Assembly (NCBI GenBank): GCA_027858555.1
Contig: JAQICP010000493.1
Coordinates: 1 to 10,655, forward strand
Direction of reading: 5' to 3'
Origin: Vallitaleaceae bacterium
GTDB lineage: Bacteria > Bacillota > Clostridia > Lachnospirales > Vallitaleaceae
Length of the DNA: 10,655 nt
Position 1 is the stretch's first letter; the number at the start of each line of letters is the position of its first letter. The notes beneath the pieces were generated by a model. It had not been told where the DNA came from. It worked only from the letters and a program-made list of their open reading frames with translations, and searched no databases. A program made the translations under genes and the position numbers. Positions 1 through 7,126 of the stretch are shown in pieces.

Positions 1-22
1 TCAATCAATATGATATAAGCTA

Positions 23-58
23 TTAAGTTTATATAAAGTTTATGCCCTTAAGTTTATA
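23..58. repeat. Short AT-rich direct repeats (AAGTTTAT x3)
   Basis: AAGTTTAT occurs at 25-32, 36-43 and 50-57. The first and third copies extend to an 11-base identity, TTAAGTTTATA (23-33 and 48-58). The repeats lie just upstream of a terminator, so they probably belong to the tail of an upstream transcription unit. Their role is unknown, and chance similarity in AT-rich DNA is possible. Confidence 0.4.
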
Positions 59-75
59 GTATTATTCTTCATCCT

Positions 76-104
76 AAAGAGTCTGCTTTCTGGCAGACTC
101 TTTT
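76..104 (+). terminator. Rho-independent terminator of an upstream gene
   Basis: A perfect 11-bp stem pairs 76-86 (AAAGAGTCTGC) with 93-103 (GCAGACTCTTT) around a six-base loop, and ends in a T run at 101-104. The symmetric A and T flanks could allow action in both directions. It separates an upstream gene outside the window from the decarboxylase-tmk operon. Confidence 0.85.
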
Positions 105-139
105 CCATGCAATAGGAAAGTTCTTCATAGGAACATTCC

Positions 140-259
140 ATGAGAACAATTTATCCTGTAAAGAAAGAGACACTGTGGGATAAAACGCGTACTGGAGGTA
201 CGCTTTGTTCTGCAATATTTTTTGGCAAAAGATGTAACAAAAGAAACAATATGTTATAA
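140..259 (+). CDS. Possible small ORF (39 aa) with TRTGGT motif
   Basis: An ATG at 140 opens a 39-codon frame ending in TAA at 257-259. An AGGAA at 129-133 lies about six bases upstream and is a weak ribosome binding site. The peptide is basic, with KTRTGGTL at residues 15-22, cysteines at 23 and 32, and a hydrophobic stretch between them. I do not recognise it. Its main support is that a second small frame at 3213-3287 carries ETRTSGTI. Codons 16-21 also form a CGTAC/GTACG hairpin (188-202), so the conserved unit may be RNA rather than peptide. The frame ends inside the putative -10 box of the next gene, so any transcript for it would have to begin upstream; no promoter for that was identified. 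It may be a spurious frame. Confidence 0.22.
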   Translation: MRTIYPVKKETLWDKTRTGGTLCSAIFFGKRCNKRNNML

Positions 260-260
260 T
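252..260 (+). promoter_or_regulatory. Extended -10 promoter for the decarboxylase-tmk operon
   Basis: TGTTATAAT (252-260) is a full TGnTATAAT extended -10 element, placed 33 bases before the decarboxylase ATG. No good TTGACA-like -35 lies at 16-18 bases; a TTGGCA at 222-227 is too far away (27-base spacer). An extended -10 can compensate for a missing -35 in sigma-A promoters. Confidence 0.5.
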
Positions 261-293
261 TCATATGAGTAAGTCTATGTTGGGAGGATGTGA

Positions 294-1721
294 ATGATGA
301 AAAAGAAATTAATCGAATATGAAAAAGAATATTACCCATTTCACATGCCTGGCCATAAACAAGGTCGTGTTAATCCACTGAAAGGTTATGATTTTTTTAA
401 GATGGATTTGACTGAAACGGATATGAGTGATGATCTATTTCATCCCAAAGCATATATTAAAGAGAGTCTTGATAGAGCAAAAAACTTATATAAAACACTA
501 AAGACATATTATTTAGTTAATGGTAGCTCATCAGGACTTATGACAGCTATCAGCGCTTGTACCAAAAGAGGGGATCAGATTCTAATACAACGCAATTCGC
601 ATCATGCCGTTTACAATGGTGTCTACGCTAATGGTTTGGATCCGCTATATATATACCCAAGTTACAATGAAGAATTAGGGCTTTTTGGGGGTATTAACCC
701 TGATAATCTCAGGCAATTGTTGATAACTAATCCGGATATTAAGGCGGTAGTCATTACTAGTCCTTCGTATGAAGGTCTGATACTTGACATTGAAATGATT
801 GCAGGAATCGTTCATGAATATAATAAAATACTCATAGTAGATGAGGCACATGGTGCGCATTTGTTTTTCTATGATTTCACACCAGATTCAGCTTTAGCAT
901 TTGGTGCTGATATTGTGGTTCAGAGTCTTCATAAAACATTGCCTGCGCTGACTCAAACTGCACTCCTTCATATTAACAGTAATTGCGTTGATATAGATAT
1001 TGTAGACTTTTACTATCAGATGTATCAAACATCAAGCCCTTCATTTGTATTAGTTGCTTCCATAGATAGTTGTATCAATTATATGACAAGTAGAAGTCTA
1101 GCTAAGCAAATGGCTTATAAGGAAATGCTATTTAATTTTAGAAATCAAATCAAGCAATTAGAACATATTGGTTTAATGGATGATGATTTTATAACCCAAT
1201 TAGCGAAATCAAAGCCTATGTACATTAAAGCTGTTGATCCAACTAGGCTTACATTTATTGGCAAAAAAGGCTTGTTAGATGGTAAGGGTTTAGATGAAGC
1301 CTTGCAAACTAGATTTAAGCTAGTGTTTGAGATGGCGAGTCTCAATTATATCGTAGGCATATCATCACTTGCAGATACACTTAAAGGATTTGGATTGCTT
1401 TATGATAGTATAGAACTCATAGGAGCAATGTATTGCGTGGATGAAAAATCTAGCTGTCAAACAGATGCGGATTTTGGTATAATAAAAGTAGTAGATAAGG
1501 TTATGAAACCTAGCGACGCAGCAGATTATGATGTTACTGAAATTGAGTTAGACCAGGCAGAAGGACGCATATGCTCGGATTATATTAAAGTGTATCCGCC
1601 ATCCATACCTATCTTAGTACCGGGCGAGCGTATTACTAGGTCAATGATCAATTATATCAAACAACTTGATGCTTTTGTCATTCATGGCATTACAGATAAT
1701 AAATTAAAAGTTTTACAGTAA
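294..1721 (+). CDS. Orn/Lys/Arg decarboxylase family protein (YaaO/SpeA-like)
   Basis: This is a fold-type I, PLP-dependent basic amino acid decarboxylase of about the usual length for the YaaO/SpeA branch (475 aa). HMPGHK lies at residues 17-22, NGSSSG at 76-81 (phosphate-binding loop region), VDEAHGAH at 182-189 (the aspartate that contacts the PLP ring nitrogen), and SLHKT at 211-215, where K214 should form the Schiff base. The C-terminal half matches the small Orn/Lys/Arg_C domain. Substrate cannot be read from sequence: arginine (agmatine, polyamine route) and lysine are both reported in the family. GGGAGG at 282-287 lies upstream of two adjacent ATG codons (294 and 297); either could be the true start. 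The gene heads the operon and sits 12 bases before tmk, as yaaO does in Bacillus. Confidence 0.93.
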   Translation: MMKKKLIEYEKEYYPFHMPGHKQGRVNPLKGYDFFKMDLTETDMSDDLFHPKAYIKESLDRAKNLYKTLKTYYLVNGSSSGLMTAISACTKRGDQILIQRNSHHAVYNGVYANGLDPLYIYPSYNEELGLFGGINPDNLRQLLITNPDIKAVVITSPSYEGLILDIEMIAGIVHEYNKILIVDEAHGAHLFFYDFTPDSALAFGADIVVQSLHKTLPALTQTALLHINSNCVDIDIVDFYYQMYQTSSPSFVLVASIDSCINYMTSRSLAKQMAYKEMLFNFRNQIKQLEHIGLMDDDFITQLAKSKPMYIKAVDPTRLTFIGKKGLLDGKGLDEALQTRFKLVFEMASLNYIVGISSLADTLKGFGLLYDSIELIGAMYCVDEKSSCQTDADFGIIKVVDKVMKPSDAADYDVTEIELDQAEGRICSDYIKVYPPSIPILVPGERITRSMINYIKQLDAFVIHGITDNKLKVLQ

Positions 1722-1733
1722 TCGGAGGCTAAC

Positions 1734-2351
1734 ATGAAGGGCATATTTATTACGATTGAAGGTGGCGATGGCTCGGGCAAGAGCACGCAAATAGAACTGA
1801 TTAAACGTTATGTAACAGAGCACGGCCATGATGTTGTCCTTACTAGAGAACCTGGTGGCACAAGAATCAGCGAGGCTATAAGAGAATTAGTATTAGATAA
1901 ATCATTAAGTGAAATGACTGATATGACAGAAGCTTTGCTATACGCTGCTTCAAGAGCACAACATACAGAGACCTATATTGTACCGAACCTTATAGCAGGC
2001 AAGGTTGTAATCTGTGATCGTTATGTGGATTCTTCCATAGTCTATCAAGGTATTGCCAGAGGACTTGGAGACAGTGTTAGAATTATTAACGAATATGCTA
2101 CTAATCATCTGACGCCAGATTTAACCATACTTCTGGATCTATCTCATGGAGAAAGCATGGAGAGAAAGAAGGGGCAGAAAGAATTAGACAGATTAGAGAT
2201 GGAAGAAGCCAGGTTTCATGAAAAAGTAAGTGATGGTTATAGGCAATTGGCTCATGAATACCCAGAGAGAATTCTCAGGATTGACGCTTCATTACCCATT
2301 GAAAAAATACATGATATGATAGTTCAGAAACTAAAACAATTAATTGATTAA
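1734..2351 (+). CDS. tmk: Thymidylate kinase
   Basis: Thymidylate kinase phosphorylates dTMP to dTDP using ATP, an essential cytosolic step of dTTP synthesis. The 205-aa protein has the normal length. A Walker A loop (GGDGSGKST) spans residues 10-18, TREPGGT is at 37-43, and the DRYVDSS...YQG signature is at 95-106. The lid region near residues 144-165 carries a basic RKK cluster followed by DRLE and FHEKV, as in Gram-positive enzymes. A CGGAGG ribosome binding site at 1723-1728 is ideally placed before the ATG at 1734. The gene is 12 bases downstream of the decarboxylase and is co-directional with darA, yaaR and holB, so co-transcription is very likely. Confidence 0.97.
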   Translation: MKGIFITIEGGDGSGKSTQIELIKRYVTEHGHDVVLTREPGGTRISEAIRELVLDKSLSEMTDMTEALLYAASRAQHTETYIVPNLIAGKVVICDRYVDSSIVYQGIARGLGDSVRIINEYATNHLTPDLTILLDLSHGESMERKKGQKELDRLEMEEARFHEKVSDGYRQLAHEYPERILRIDASLPIEKIHDMIVQKLKQLID

Positions 2352-2396
2352 GCCGAGGTGCCGATACTATTAATAGAGTATAGAAGGAGTGATCTT

Positions 2397-2726
2397 ATGA
2401 AACTAATTATTGCAATTATTCATGATGAAGATGCTCATCCACTAATGGATGCGTTGTCAGCAGCGGGCTATATGTGTACCAAGTTAGCTTCAACTGGTGG
2501 GTTATTACGTAATGGTAGTACAACTATATTTTTAGGCATAGATGCTGATAAAGTAGAGGATGCAATCAGTATTATTAAAAAGCATTGTCAAACACAAAAG
2601 CAAATGTCAATTATCACACCACCATCGATTAGCGTATTAGAAAGTGTTATCACTTATCCAATCGAAGTAACGATAGGTGGCGCAACCGTTTTTGTATTGG
2701 ATATTGATCAATATCTAAAATTATAA
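2397..2726 (+). CDS. darA: DarA/PstA-type PII-like protein (DUF970, YaaQ), possible cyclic di-AMP receptor
   Basis: The ATG at 2397 is chosen over an upstream in-frame GTG at 2358 because AGGAG (2385-2389) sits seven bases before it and because it gives 109 aa, the usual family length. The sequence begins MKLIIAIIHDED, has TKLASTGGLL at 28-37 and GGATVFVL at 94-101, and aligns without gaps to what I recall of B. subtilis YaaQ. Family members are trimers that bind cyclic di-AMP between subunits; the downstream output is poorly known. Residues expected at ligand contacts differ here: M26 (usually R), L36 (F), S41 (N) and L108 (Q), while T28, G47 and F99 are kept. Family assignment is firm, but ligand binding is uncertain. 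The gene lies between tmk and yaaR in the conserved order. Confidence 0.93.
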   Translation: MKLIIAIIHDEDAHPLMDALSAAGYMCTKLASTGGLLRNGSTTIFLGIDADKVEDAISIIKKHCQTQKQMSIITPPSISVLESVITYPIEVTIGGATVFVLDIDQYLKL

Positions 2727-2755
2727 ACACATAGTCAAGGCATTGGAGTGTTATT

Positions 2756-3199
2756 ATGGATGTGAAAATTAATCAGGTACAGGCACCTTTAACAGTTGAT
2801 GCGGTACAAAGTAAAGACACAGAAGTAAAGGGTGACTTTAAATTCACCCTTATTAGTCAAATAGAGCAACCTGATCTACAAGCGAAGATTGCAGGGATGA
2901 TTAAGGACATCAATAAGCAAGGCGAAAAGATTGCCAAGCATATGGATGTTAAAGATATGAAAAAATATCGAGAGTTGGTAAAGGGCTTTATTAATGAAGT
3001 GGTGACACATTCACATGAATTCACAAGGGAGAATTTCCTTGATAAAAGAGGTCGTCATCGTGTGTATGGCATAGTAAAATTAGTCGATAAAAACTTGGAT
3101 GATTTAGCACAAGAATTAATTAAAGAAGAGAAGAATCATCTTAGTATTCTCGGACGGATTGATGAGATTCGTGGATTGTTGTTGGATTTAATCATATAG
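2756..3199 (+). CDS. yaaR: YaaR family protein (DUF327), function unknown
   Basis: The 147-aa protein matches the YaaR/DUF327 family in length, sequence and position between yaaQ and holB. It has no signal peptide or membrane segment. The N-terminal 30 residues look disordered, and the rest is charged and helical, with the recognisable stretch KKYRELVKGFINEVV near residues 69-83 and KRGRHRVYGIVKLVDKNL near 97-114. The C-terminus (LGRIDEIRGLLLDLII) is amphipathic helix. A TTGGAGTG site at 2743-2750 precedes the ATG at 2756. I know of no established biochemical function; conserved linkage with tmk and holB is the only clue. Confidence 0.9.
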   Translation: MDVKINQVQAPLTVDAVQSKDTEVKGDFKFTLISQIEQPDLQAKIAGMIKDINKQGEKIAKHMDVKDMKKYRELVKGFINEVVTHSHEFTRENFLDKRGRHRVYGIVKLVDKNLDDLAQELIKEEKNHLSILGRIDEIRGLLLDLII

Positions 3200-3204
3200 C
3201 CAGG

Positions 3205-3275
3205 GTTATATTATGAATATAACAGGTCGAATTAATGGGATGTTCTCTATGAGAGAAACACGTACTTCGGGTACG
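3205..3275 (+). other. Run of three hairpins between yaaR and holB
   Basis: Three potential stems follow each other: GTTATATT (3205-3212) with AATATAAC (3216-3223), a perfect 8-bp all-but-one A/T stem; TTCTC (3243-3247) with GAGAA (3253-3257); and CGTAC (3261-3265) with GTACG (3271-3275) around a UUCGG loop. None is followed by a T run, so they are not intrinsic terminators. They could be an mRNA processing or stability element in the operon transcript. They overlap the small frame at 3213-3287, so coding and structural readings compete. Confidence 0.4.
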
Positions 3276-3287
3276 ATTTACAACTGA
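3213..3287 (+). CDS. Possible small ORF (24 aa) with TRTSGT motif
   Basis: An ATG at 3213 opens a 24-codon frame ending in TGA at 3285-3287, filling most of the 104-nt yaaR-holB gap. The AGGG at 3202-3205 is a weak ribosome binding site eight bases upstream, and the first codon lies in the loop of a hairpin (3205-3223). Residues 15-22 read ETRTSGTI and resemble KTRTGGTL in the frame at 140-259. I do not recognise the peptide. Translation is doubtful; the shared motif is the reason for listing it. Confidence 0.2.
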   Translation: MNITGRINGMFSMRETRTSGTIYN

Positions 3288-3303
3288 AATAGGAGAAGAC
3301 CAT

Positions 3304-4281
3304 ATGTATACTTTCAGTGATATTATAGGACAAGATTTAATCATTTCTCATATGCAGCAAGCCATTAGTTCTAATAAGGTCTCACATGCCTATATTATTG
3401 AAGGTGAAATTGGTATGGGAAAAAAGCTGTTGGCAAACACTTTTTCAAAAACCTTACAGTGTGAAAAGCACGGTATAGAACCTTGTGATACATGCGAGTC
3501 GTGTCTTAACTTTAACCATTCTAACCATCCAGATATTGAATATGTAATAGCTTCCAATAAAACTGGATATGGTGTGAGTGACATTAGAGAGCAAGTGAAT
3601 AACACCCTTCATATAAAACCCTACAGTTCACAATATAAAATCTATATTATTGATCAGGCAGATAGCTTAACTAATCAAAGTCAAAATGCATTACTAAAGA
3701 CAATTGAGGAACCACCTAGTTATGGAATTATTATCTTGTTAGTGGCAAATAGTCAAAATCTATTAGCCACTATTTTATCAAGATGTGTGAAAATTACAGT
3801 TAACTCGGTAGCAAAACCATTAATCTTAAGTTACCTAAAAGATAGAGAAGGCTTGTCAGAATATGATGCTAATATATACGCATCTTTTTCAAGGGGTAAT
3901 ATAGGTAAGGCTATGCAGCTATATCAAGATGAGTCATTCAAAGAAATGCGGGAGTTTCTAATTGATATTTTTGATAAGATTATCAGTAAGGACACTATCG
4001 GCCTCCTAACAGCTGCCAAGAAAATGGAGAGTTATAAAGACAAAATCAACATCATTTTTGATATTATGTTGTCTTGGCTTCGTGATTTGATGGTTCTTAA
4101 GACAACAAAAGGCGAAAAGTACTTAATTCACTTAGATAAATACAAAACTTTGTTGAAACAAAGTGGCTACATGTCGTATAATAGAATAAGTGTGTTAATT
4201 GAACGGATTGAAGAAACCAAAAGTAATTTCAGATTACATGCCAATTTTCAATTGTCCTTTGAGACATTGTTGCTGATATAA
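3304..4281 (+). CDS. holB: DNA polymerase III delta prime subunit
   Basis: Delta prime is the non-catalytic AAA+ subunit of the clamp loader that opens and loads the beta clamp at replication forks. The 325-aa protein starts with FSDIIGQD at residues 4-11 and has a P-loop-like GEIGMGKK at 34-41, a zinc-binding set of cysteines (C53, C61, C64, C67), IIDQAD at 115-120 in the Walker B position, LLKTIEEPP at 130-138, and the SRC sensor 1 motif at 159-161. The P-loop ends GKK rather than GK[ST] and the Walker B has Q for E, as expected for a subunit that does not hydrolyse ATP. AGGAG at 3291-3295 precedes the ATG by eight bases. The C-terminal third is less conserved, as is usual. Confidence 0.95.
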   Translation: MYTFSDIIGQDLIISHMQQAISSNKVSHAYIIEGEIGMGKKLLANTFSKTLQCEKHGIEPCDTCESCLNFNHSNHPDIEYVIASNKTGYGVSDIREQVNNTLHIKPYSSQYKIYIIDQADSLTNQSQNALLKTIEEPPSYGIIILLVANSQNLLATILSRCVKITVNSVAKPLILSYLKDREGLSEYDANIYASFSRGNIGKAMQLYQDESFKEMREFLIDIFDKIISKDTIGLLTAAKKMESYKDKINIIFDIMLSWLRDLMVLKTTKGEKYLIHLDKYKTLLKQSGYMSYNRISVLIERIEETKSNFRLHANFQLSFETLLLI

Positions 4282-4338
4282 ACTATAAAATTGATGGGAA
4301 CATAGATAAGACTATATTCTCCATTTCAAGGAGTACTT

Positions 4339-5256
4339 ATGATAAAGGTAATAGGTGTAAGATTTCGTAAAGCGGGTAAGGTTTATTACTTTAACCCAAA
4401 TGATTTAGATATAAATAATAGCCAGCATGTTATTGTCGAAACTGCACGTGGTGTGGAGTTTGGCCAAGTGGTTCATGGCGTTAAAGAAATTACAGAAGAA
4501 GAAATAGTGTCACCCTTAAAGTCAGTTATTAGAATTGCAACTGATGAAGATCTTGAACATGAAGAAAAGAATAAATTAAAAGAAAAAGAAGCATACGATG
4601 TGTGTCATAAAAAAATAATCAAGCATAATCTAGATATGAAATTAATCGATTGTGAATATACCTTTGATAAGAATAAATTATTGTTTTATTTTACAGCAGA
4701 TGGTCGTATTGACTTTAGAGATTTAGTTAAAGATCTAGCAGCAGTATTTAAAACAAGAATCGAACTTAGACAAATAGGTGTCCGTGATGAGACTAAGATG
4801 GTTGGAAGCATCGGTATCTGTGGTAGACCATTATGTTGTAGTTCTCACTTAAGTGAGTTTCATCCTGTTTCGATTAAGATGGCTAAAGAACAGAACCTGT
4901 CACTCAACCCTTCTAAGATATCAGGTGTTTGTGGACGTCTGATGTGTTGCCTAAAATACGAAGAGTTTAACTACAGAGAGCTTAACAAGAGCATGCCTCG
5001 TGTTGGTGACCGCATTATTACTAATGAAGATGGACTTGAAGGTGAAGTGATTCATACTAACTTACTTAGACAAAAAGCTAAAATTGTCGTTCAAAAGAAA
5101 GATGACACTAGAGAGATTGTAGAATTGCATACGACTGAATTTACACGTAAAAAAGCTGCTAAAAAAGTTGTTGAGAAAGTACCAGAAGCAGAGCTCAAAG
5201 AGTTGAAACGACTTGAACAACTAGAAGTTAAAGAGAAGAATATGAAACGAGAGTAG
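4339..5256 (+). CDS. ricT: PSP1 domain protein RicT (YaaT), Y-complex subunit
   Basis: In B. subtilis RicT (YaaT) forms a complex with RicA and RicF that binds iron-sulfur clusters, modulates RNase Y mRNA processing, and promotes the sporulation phosphorelay and competence. The 305-aa protein has the PSP1 domain with C161, C166, C167 in GICGRPLCC and C198, C203, C204 in GVCGRLMCC, the cysteine-rich core of the family. About the last 45 residues are rich in Lys and Glu and probably form a charged helix. An AAGGAG site at 4328-4333 lies five bases before the ATG. The 57-base gap after holB holds no visible signal. The downstream methyltransferase begins one base after the stop, so the two are probably translationally coupled. 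RicA and RicF partners are not in the window. Confidence 0.93.
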   Translation: MIKVIGVRFRKAGKVYYFNPNDLDINNSQHVIVETARGVEFGQVVHGVKEITEEEIVSPLKSVIRIATDEDLEHEEKNKLKEKEAYDVCHKKIIKHNLDMKLIDCEYTFDKNKLLFYFTADGRIDFRDLVKDLAAVFKTRIELRQIGVRDETKMVGSIGICGRPLCCSSHLSEFHPVSIKMAKEQNLSLNPSKISGVCGRLMCCLKYEEFNYRELNKSMPRVGDRIITNEDGLEGEVIHTNLLRQKAKIVVQKKDDTREIVELHTTEFTRKKAAKKVVEKVPEAELKELKRLEQLEVKEKNMKRE

Positions 5257-5257
5257 A

Positions 5258-6046
5258 ATGAGTAATGATATAGGCATTAAAGCGGTTGAAGAAGCGCCTG
5301 AAGAATTATATAAAGTTGAACTTAAAGCAGATGAACGTATCGACGAGCTTCAGAGAAAAGGCTATCAGATTATTCAGAATCCAAAGCAATTTTGTTTTGG
5401 TATGGATGCAGTCCTACTGGCAGGCTTTGCAGATATCAGAAAAGAAGCCAGTGTTCTTGATATGGGCACAGGCACGGGTATCATACCACTACTTTTAGAA
5501 GCCAGGGAAAAGGGTTCTAAGTTCATAGGGATTGATATTCAAGAAGATTCAATCGATATGGCAAAACGGAGTGTACAGTTGAACCATCTAGAAGAAAAAA
5601 TACATATTATTAAAGCAGATATCAAGGAAGCAACTCAGTTGTTTCCTTTGTCTTCTTTTGATGTGGTGGTTACTAATCCGCCCTATATGTCCGCACACGC
5701 AGGGCTAAAGAATCCTGATTCAGCCAAAGCCATAGCGAGACATGAAGTCCATGCTTCACTTGATGAGTGGATTGAAGTGGCCAGCAGGCTAGTTAAAGTC
5801 GGCGGCAAATTCTTCATGGTACATAGACCCCATCGACTGACCGATATTATGAGTGCACTTGATAAGCATGAGTTGACAGTTAAAAGAATCAAAATGGTTC
5901 ACCCATACGTGGATAAAGAAGCTAACATGGTATTAATTGAAGCGGTAAGAAAAGGCAAGTCACAGGTAATAGTTGAAAAACCTTTGATTGTATATAAAGC
6001 TCTAAATGAATATCATGATGAAATACACGATATATATGGTTATTAG
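5258..6046 (+). CDS. trmN6: tRNA1(Val) (adenine-37-N6)-methyltransferase, YabB/YfiC family
   Basis: The product is a class I SAM-dependent methyltransferase of the YabB/YfiC family, which methylates N6 of A37 in tRNA1(Val) in E. coli. The SAM-binding motif DMGTGTG is at residues 68-74, the acidic GIDIQ at 91-95, and the N6-adenine catalytic motif NPPY at 140-143, followed by ARHEVHASLDEW, which is typical of the family. The length of 262 aa is slightly above usual because of about 25 extra N-terminal residues before the conserved ERIDEL. The ATG at 5258 follows the ricT stop by one base and has only a weak GAGAG site, so translation probably depends on coupling. In B. subtilis yabA lies between yaaT and yabB; it is absent here. 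Confidence 0.9.
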   Translation: MSNDIGIKAVEEAPEELYKVELKADERIDELQRKGYQIIQNPKQFCFGMDAVLLAGFADIRKEASVLDMGTGTGIIPLLLEAREKGSKFIGIDIQEDSIDMAKRSVQLNHLEEKIHIIKADIKEATQLFPLSSFDVVVTNPPYMSAHAGLKNPDSAKAIARHEVHASLDEWIEVASRLVKVGGKFFMVHRPHRLTDIMSALDKHELTVKRIKMVHPYVDKEANMVLIEAVRKGKSQVIVEKPLIVYKALNEYHDEIHDIYGY

Positions 6047-6098
6047 AATCATAGGCTAATTAGATTTTAGAATTAGTTTGTAGAGTGATTAACATCAT

Positions 6099-6134
6099 AT
6101 AGGCATAGATATAGGTATAGATATAGATATAGAA
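6099..6134. repeat. Hexamer tandem repeat (ATAGNN x6)
   Basis: Six head-to-tail hexamers occur: ATAGGC, ATAGAT, ATAGGT, ATAGAT, ATAGAT, ATAGAA, followed by a degenerate ATAAGG. Alternatively this is three 12-base units. It lies in the 184-base gap between the tRNA methyltransferase and rsmI, which otherwise holds only a weak A/T inverted repeat, CTAATT (6056-6061) with AATTAG (6071-6076), and no clear promoter. Such runs arise by replication slippage, so copy number may vary between strains. Confidence 0.7.
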
Positions 6135-6230
6135 ATAAGGAATTCAATTAAGCTATTGCTATGTAAAACTTATTTGCAAGATTAATCACATAGGAAAATA
6201 TTATCGAAATTAAGTTAGAAGGTGAAACAC

Positions 6231-7073
6231 ATGGACCATCAATTATATTTAGTTGCGACACCCATTGGCAATCTTGGTGATATGTCACTCAGAGCTATTG
6301 AAATACTACGTAGTGTGGATGTGATTGCTTGTGAAGATACGCGTCATAGTGGCAAACTTCTTAAACATTTTGAGATATCCAAGCGACTTGTCAGTTATCA
6401 TGAACATAATAAATTCGAAGGTGCTGATTATCTAATCGAGCTTATGAATGGTGGCAAGACAGTTGCCCTCATTACGGATGCAGGTACGCCCGGCATTTCA
6501 GATCCTGGTGAGGTACTGGTTAGGCGTTGCCATGAGGAAAATATTAAAGTCACCTCCATACCTGGTCCGGTAGCTTTTGTACAAGCTTTGGTTTTGTCAG
6601 GATTCGAAACCACAAGGTTTGTATTTGACGGGTTTTTACCAACACAGAACAAAGAAAAACAAACCTATTTAGGTGATCTTGAAAAAGAGCAAAGGACCAT
6701 CATATTATATGAAGCACCGCATCGGTTGGTGTCTACCCTTACCACGCTTTTTAAGGCGCTTGGTAATCGAAGGGTAGCAGTGGTAAAAGAAATTACAAAA
6801 AAATTCGAACGGGTCTATAAAGCGAGCATGGAAGAAGCAATTACCTATTATGAGGAGAATCCCCCAAAGGGTGAATATGTCTTGATCATAGAAGGCAAGT
6901 CCAAAGAGGCGCAGCTAGAAGAACAGATGAAGATATTTGAAACCATATCCCTAGAAGAGCATCTGACATTATACCTAAAACAAGGACTCACTAAAAAAGA
7001 CGCGATTAAGCAGATTGCTCAAGATCGCGCCATGAATAAACGGGACGTGTATGATTATTTTAAAAATGATTAG
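6231..7073 (+). CDS. rsmI: 16S rRNA (cytidine-1402-2'-O)-methyltransferase
   Basis: RsmI uses SAM to 2'-O-methylate C1402 of 16S rRNA in the ribosomal P site. The 280-aa protein has the family signatures LYLVATPIGNLGDMSLRAIE at residues 5-24, ACEDTRHSGKLL next, then ALITDAGTPGISDPG and IPGPVAFVQAL, which build the tetrapyrrole-methylase fold, and a C-terminal helical tail. The ATG at 6231 is preferred over an in-frame GTG at 6222 because the AGAAGGTG ribosome binding site (6217-6224) overlaps that GTG and lies six bases before the ATG. In B. subtilis the small GIY-YIG gene yazA precedes this gene; here there is only the hexamer repeat region. No good promoter was found, so it may be read from the upstream operon. 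Confidence 0.96.
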   Translation: MDHQLYLVATPIGNLGDMSLRAIEILRSVDVIACEDTRHSGKLLKHFEISKRLVSYHEHNKFEGADYLIELMNGGKTVALITDAGTPGISDPGEVLVRRCHEENIKVTSIPGPVAFVQALVLSGFETTRFVFDGFLPTQNKEKQTYLGDLEKEQRTIILYEAPHRLVSTLTTLFKALGNRRVAVVKEITKKFERVYKASMEEAITYYEENPPKGEYVLIIEGKSKEAQLEEQMKIFETISLEEHLTLYLKQGLTKKDAIKQIAQDRAMNKRDVYDYFKND

Positions 7074-7100
7074 CATTAGTGGGACAAGTTGTGGTTATTA

Positions 7101-7118
7101 ATTAGTATGCATATTAAT
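7101..7118. repeat. Inverted repeat between convergent rsmI and DUF554 gene
   Basis: The 18 bases are palindromic around ATGCAT, with G/T wobble pairs as the only departures. The element lies in the 53-base gap between two convergent genes, where a bidirectional terminator would be expected, but no T run follows on either strand. Terminator function is therefore weakly supported. Confidence 0.3.
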
Positions 7119-7126
7119 CTTATGAA

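Noticed and set aside
187..206. Hairpin before the decarboxylase as an intrinsic terminator
   Set aside because: The stem is six pairs and is followed by CTTTGTTC, not a continuous T run; the terminator at 76-104 already serves the upstream gene.
2358..2396. In-frame GTG start giving darA 13 extra residues
   Set aside because: It has no spaced ribosome binding site, whereas the ATG at 2397 has AGGAG seven bases upstream and yields the 109-aa family length.
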